40,026 bases of DNA from Candidatus Bathyarchaeota archaeon (GTDB lineage: Archaea; Thermoproteota; Bathyarchaeia; 40CM-2-53-6; JALHTG01): positions 1 to 40,026 of the forward strand of contig JALHTG010000113.1 of assembly GCA_022865705.1 (NCBI GenBank). The letters run 5' to 3'. This document shows positions 39,565 through 40,026 of the stretch, in pieces. A program made the position numbers and the translations under genes. The notes beneath the pieces were generated by a model, which worked only from the letters and a program-made list of their open reading frames with translations, did no database searches and was not told the DNA's origin. Positions within the stretch are counted from its first letter, which is position 1, and the number at the start of each line of letters is the position of its first letter.

Positions 39565-40026
39565 CCAGCACCTTGAGCGATTGGGGGCAGCAGGCTAAGC
39601 GCCTCGGCCGAAGCCTTGGCGTGTACACCTCTGCTCCATCAACCCCATCTTCTATGGGAGCTCTCGTCCAGCACCCAGACTCGTTACCGAGCCGTTTGGG
39701 CTGGATTGGCTGCCTATTTTCGGGAGAGACTTCGAGCTTAGATGCTTTCAGCTCTTATTCTCGGCAGCGTGGCTGCCCGGCAATGCCCTGTCGGACAACC
39801 GGTAGACTAGAGGCTGCGACACCCCGTTCCTCTCGTACTAGGGGCACCCTCCCCTCAGGCAACCATCACTCCCAGCAGGTAAAGTCCGACCTGTCTCACG
39901 ACGGTCTAAACCCATCTCGCATTCCCTTTTAATCGGCGAACAGCCGCACCCTTGGGCCCTGCTGCGGGCCCGGGATAGGAAGGGACGACGACGGAGAACC
40001 AATCCTCCTCGTCGATAGGGACTCTC
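39565..40026 (-). rRNA. 23S ribosomal RNA, 3' part
   Basis: The minus strand matches the 3' domain of large-subunit rRNA. AGTACGAGAGGAACGGGG, the sarcin-ricin loop recognised by elongation factors, lies at 39839-39822, with the expected flanking helices. GCATCTAAGCTCGAAG and the AGGTGTACACGCCAAGG hairpin region follow toward the 3' end. The gene runs off the right edge of the window. The 3' end is approximate (39550-39590); I could not place the processing stem because its partner is outside. Confidence 0.93.

Noticed and set aside
39573-39932. Plus-strand open frame of 119 codons
   Set aside because: It is antisense to the 3' part of 23S rRNA.
1-40026. CRISPR array
   Set aside because: No set of regularly spaced short direct repeats was found; the only direct repeats are the tRNA-upstream pair and the 16-bp insertion flanks.

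Overview
The window reads as a chromosomal segment of an archaeon, most likely from the TACK side (Bathyarchaeia or a related lineage). The support is archaeal-type ribosomal proteins in archaeal order, an archaeal RNase P RNA, RtcB with archease, TiaS, a PhoU fused to an AbrB-type domain, TATA-box promoters (several nearly leaderless), and two tRNA genes with CCA encoded and three introns each at mostly non-canonical positions. I cannot name a genus from the sequence alone.

Layout. 1-224: C-terminal end of a membrane protein. 239-3551 (minus): uL3, uL4, uL23, uL2, uS19, where the usual continuation with uL22 and uS3 is missing. 3689-5679 (plus): a SPOUT RNA methyltransferase and a phosphoglucose/phosphomannose isomerase. 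5676-9046: an RNA-ligation neighbourhood with a DUF1893 protein, RtcB ligase, a winged-helix protein, archease and a three-intron tRNA-Ser(UGA). 9205-18300: an ATP-grasp ligase overlapping an HTH/PD-(D/E)XK nuclease, two divergent DUF72 proteins, a serine beta-lactamase-like hydrolase, a dihydrolipoamide-dehydrogenase-like flavoprotein, PhoU, and a small HExxH protein whose promoter is bracketed by twin palindromes. 18504-21979: Gfo/Idh/MocA oxidoreductase with DUF362, a membrane-anchored SagB-like nitroreductase, and a HAD hydrolase. 22054-29160: a 2-hydroxyacid (lactate-type) block with a LarA-family racemase, an Ldh2/YlbC-type dehydrogenase, a GlcD/Dld-type flavoprotein and a DAO-type oxidoreductase.

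29165-32050: a directly repeated block of about 180 bp, made of the region upstream of the initiator tRNA plus the first 24 nt of that tRNA. It flanks an archaeal AAA ATPase and a cysteine-cluster protein. The right-hand copy leads into the complete initiator tRNA-Met with three introns; the left-hand copy stops inside the D-loop. 32252-37730: TiaS, an Lrp/AsnC effector-domain protein, a decayed prepilin-peptidase fragment, bifunctional NAD(P)HX repair enzyme, an aminotransferase and Tsr3. 37839-38142 (minus): RNase P RNA. 38486-39460: an intact IS481/integrase-like element with terminal inverted repeats and a 16-bp direct repeat. 39565-end (minus): 3' part of 23S rRNA.

Theme. The window is rich in RNA maturation functions: RNase P RNA, RtcB and archease, TiaS, Tsr3 and a SPOUT methyltransferase lie near tRNA genes that need multiple splicing events. 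The second theme is oxidation and racemisation of 2-hydroxyacids. The observations most worth pursuing are the two intron-rich tRNAs, the duplicated tRNA 5' region around the ATPase/cysteine-cluster pair, and the palindrome-flanked promoter at 18243-18287.
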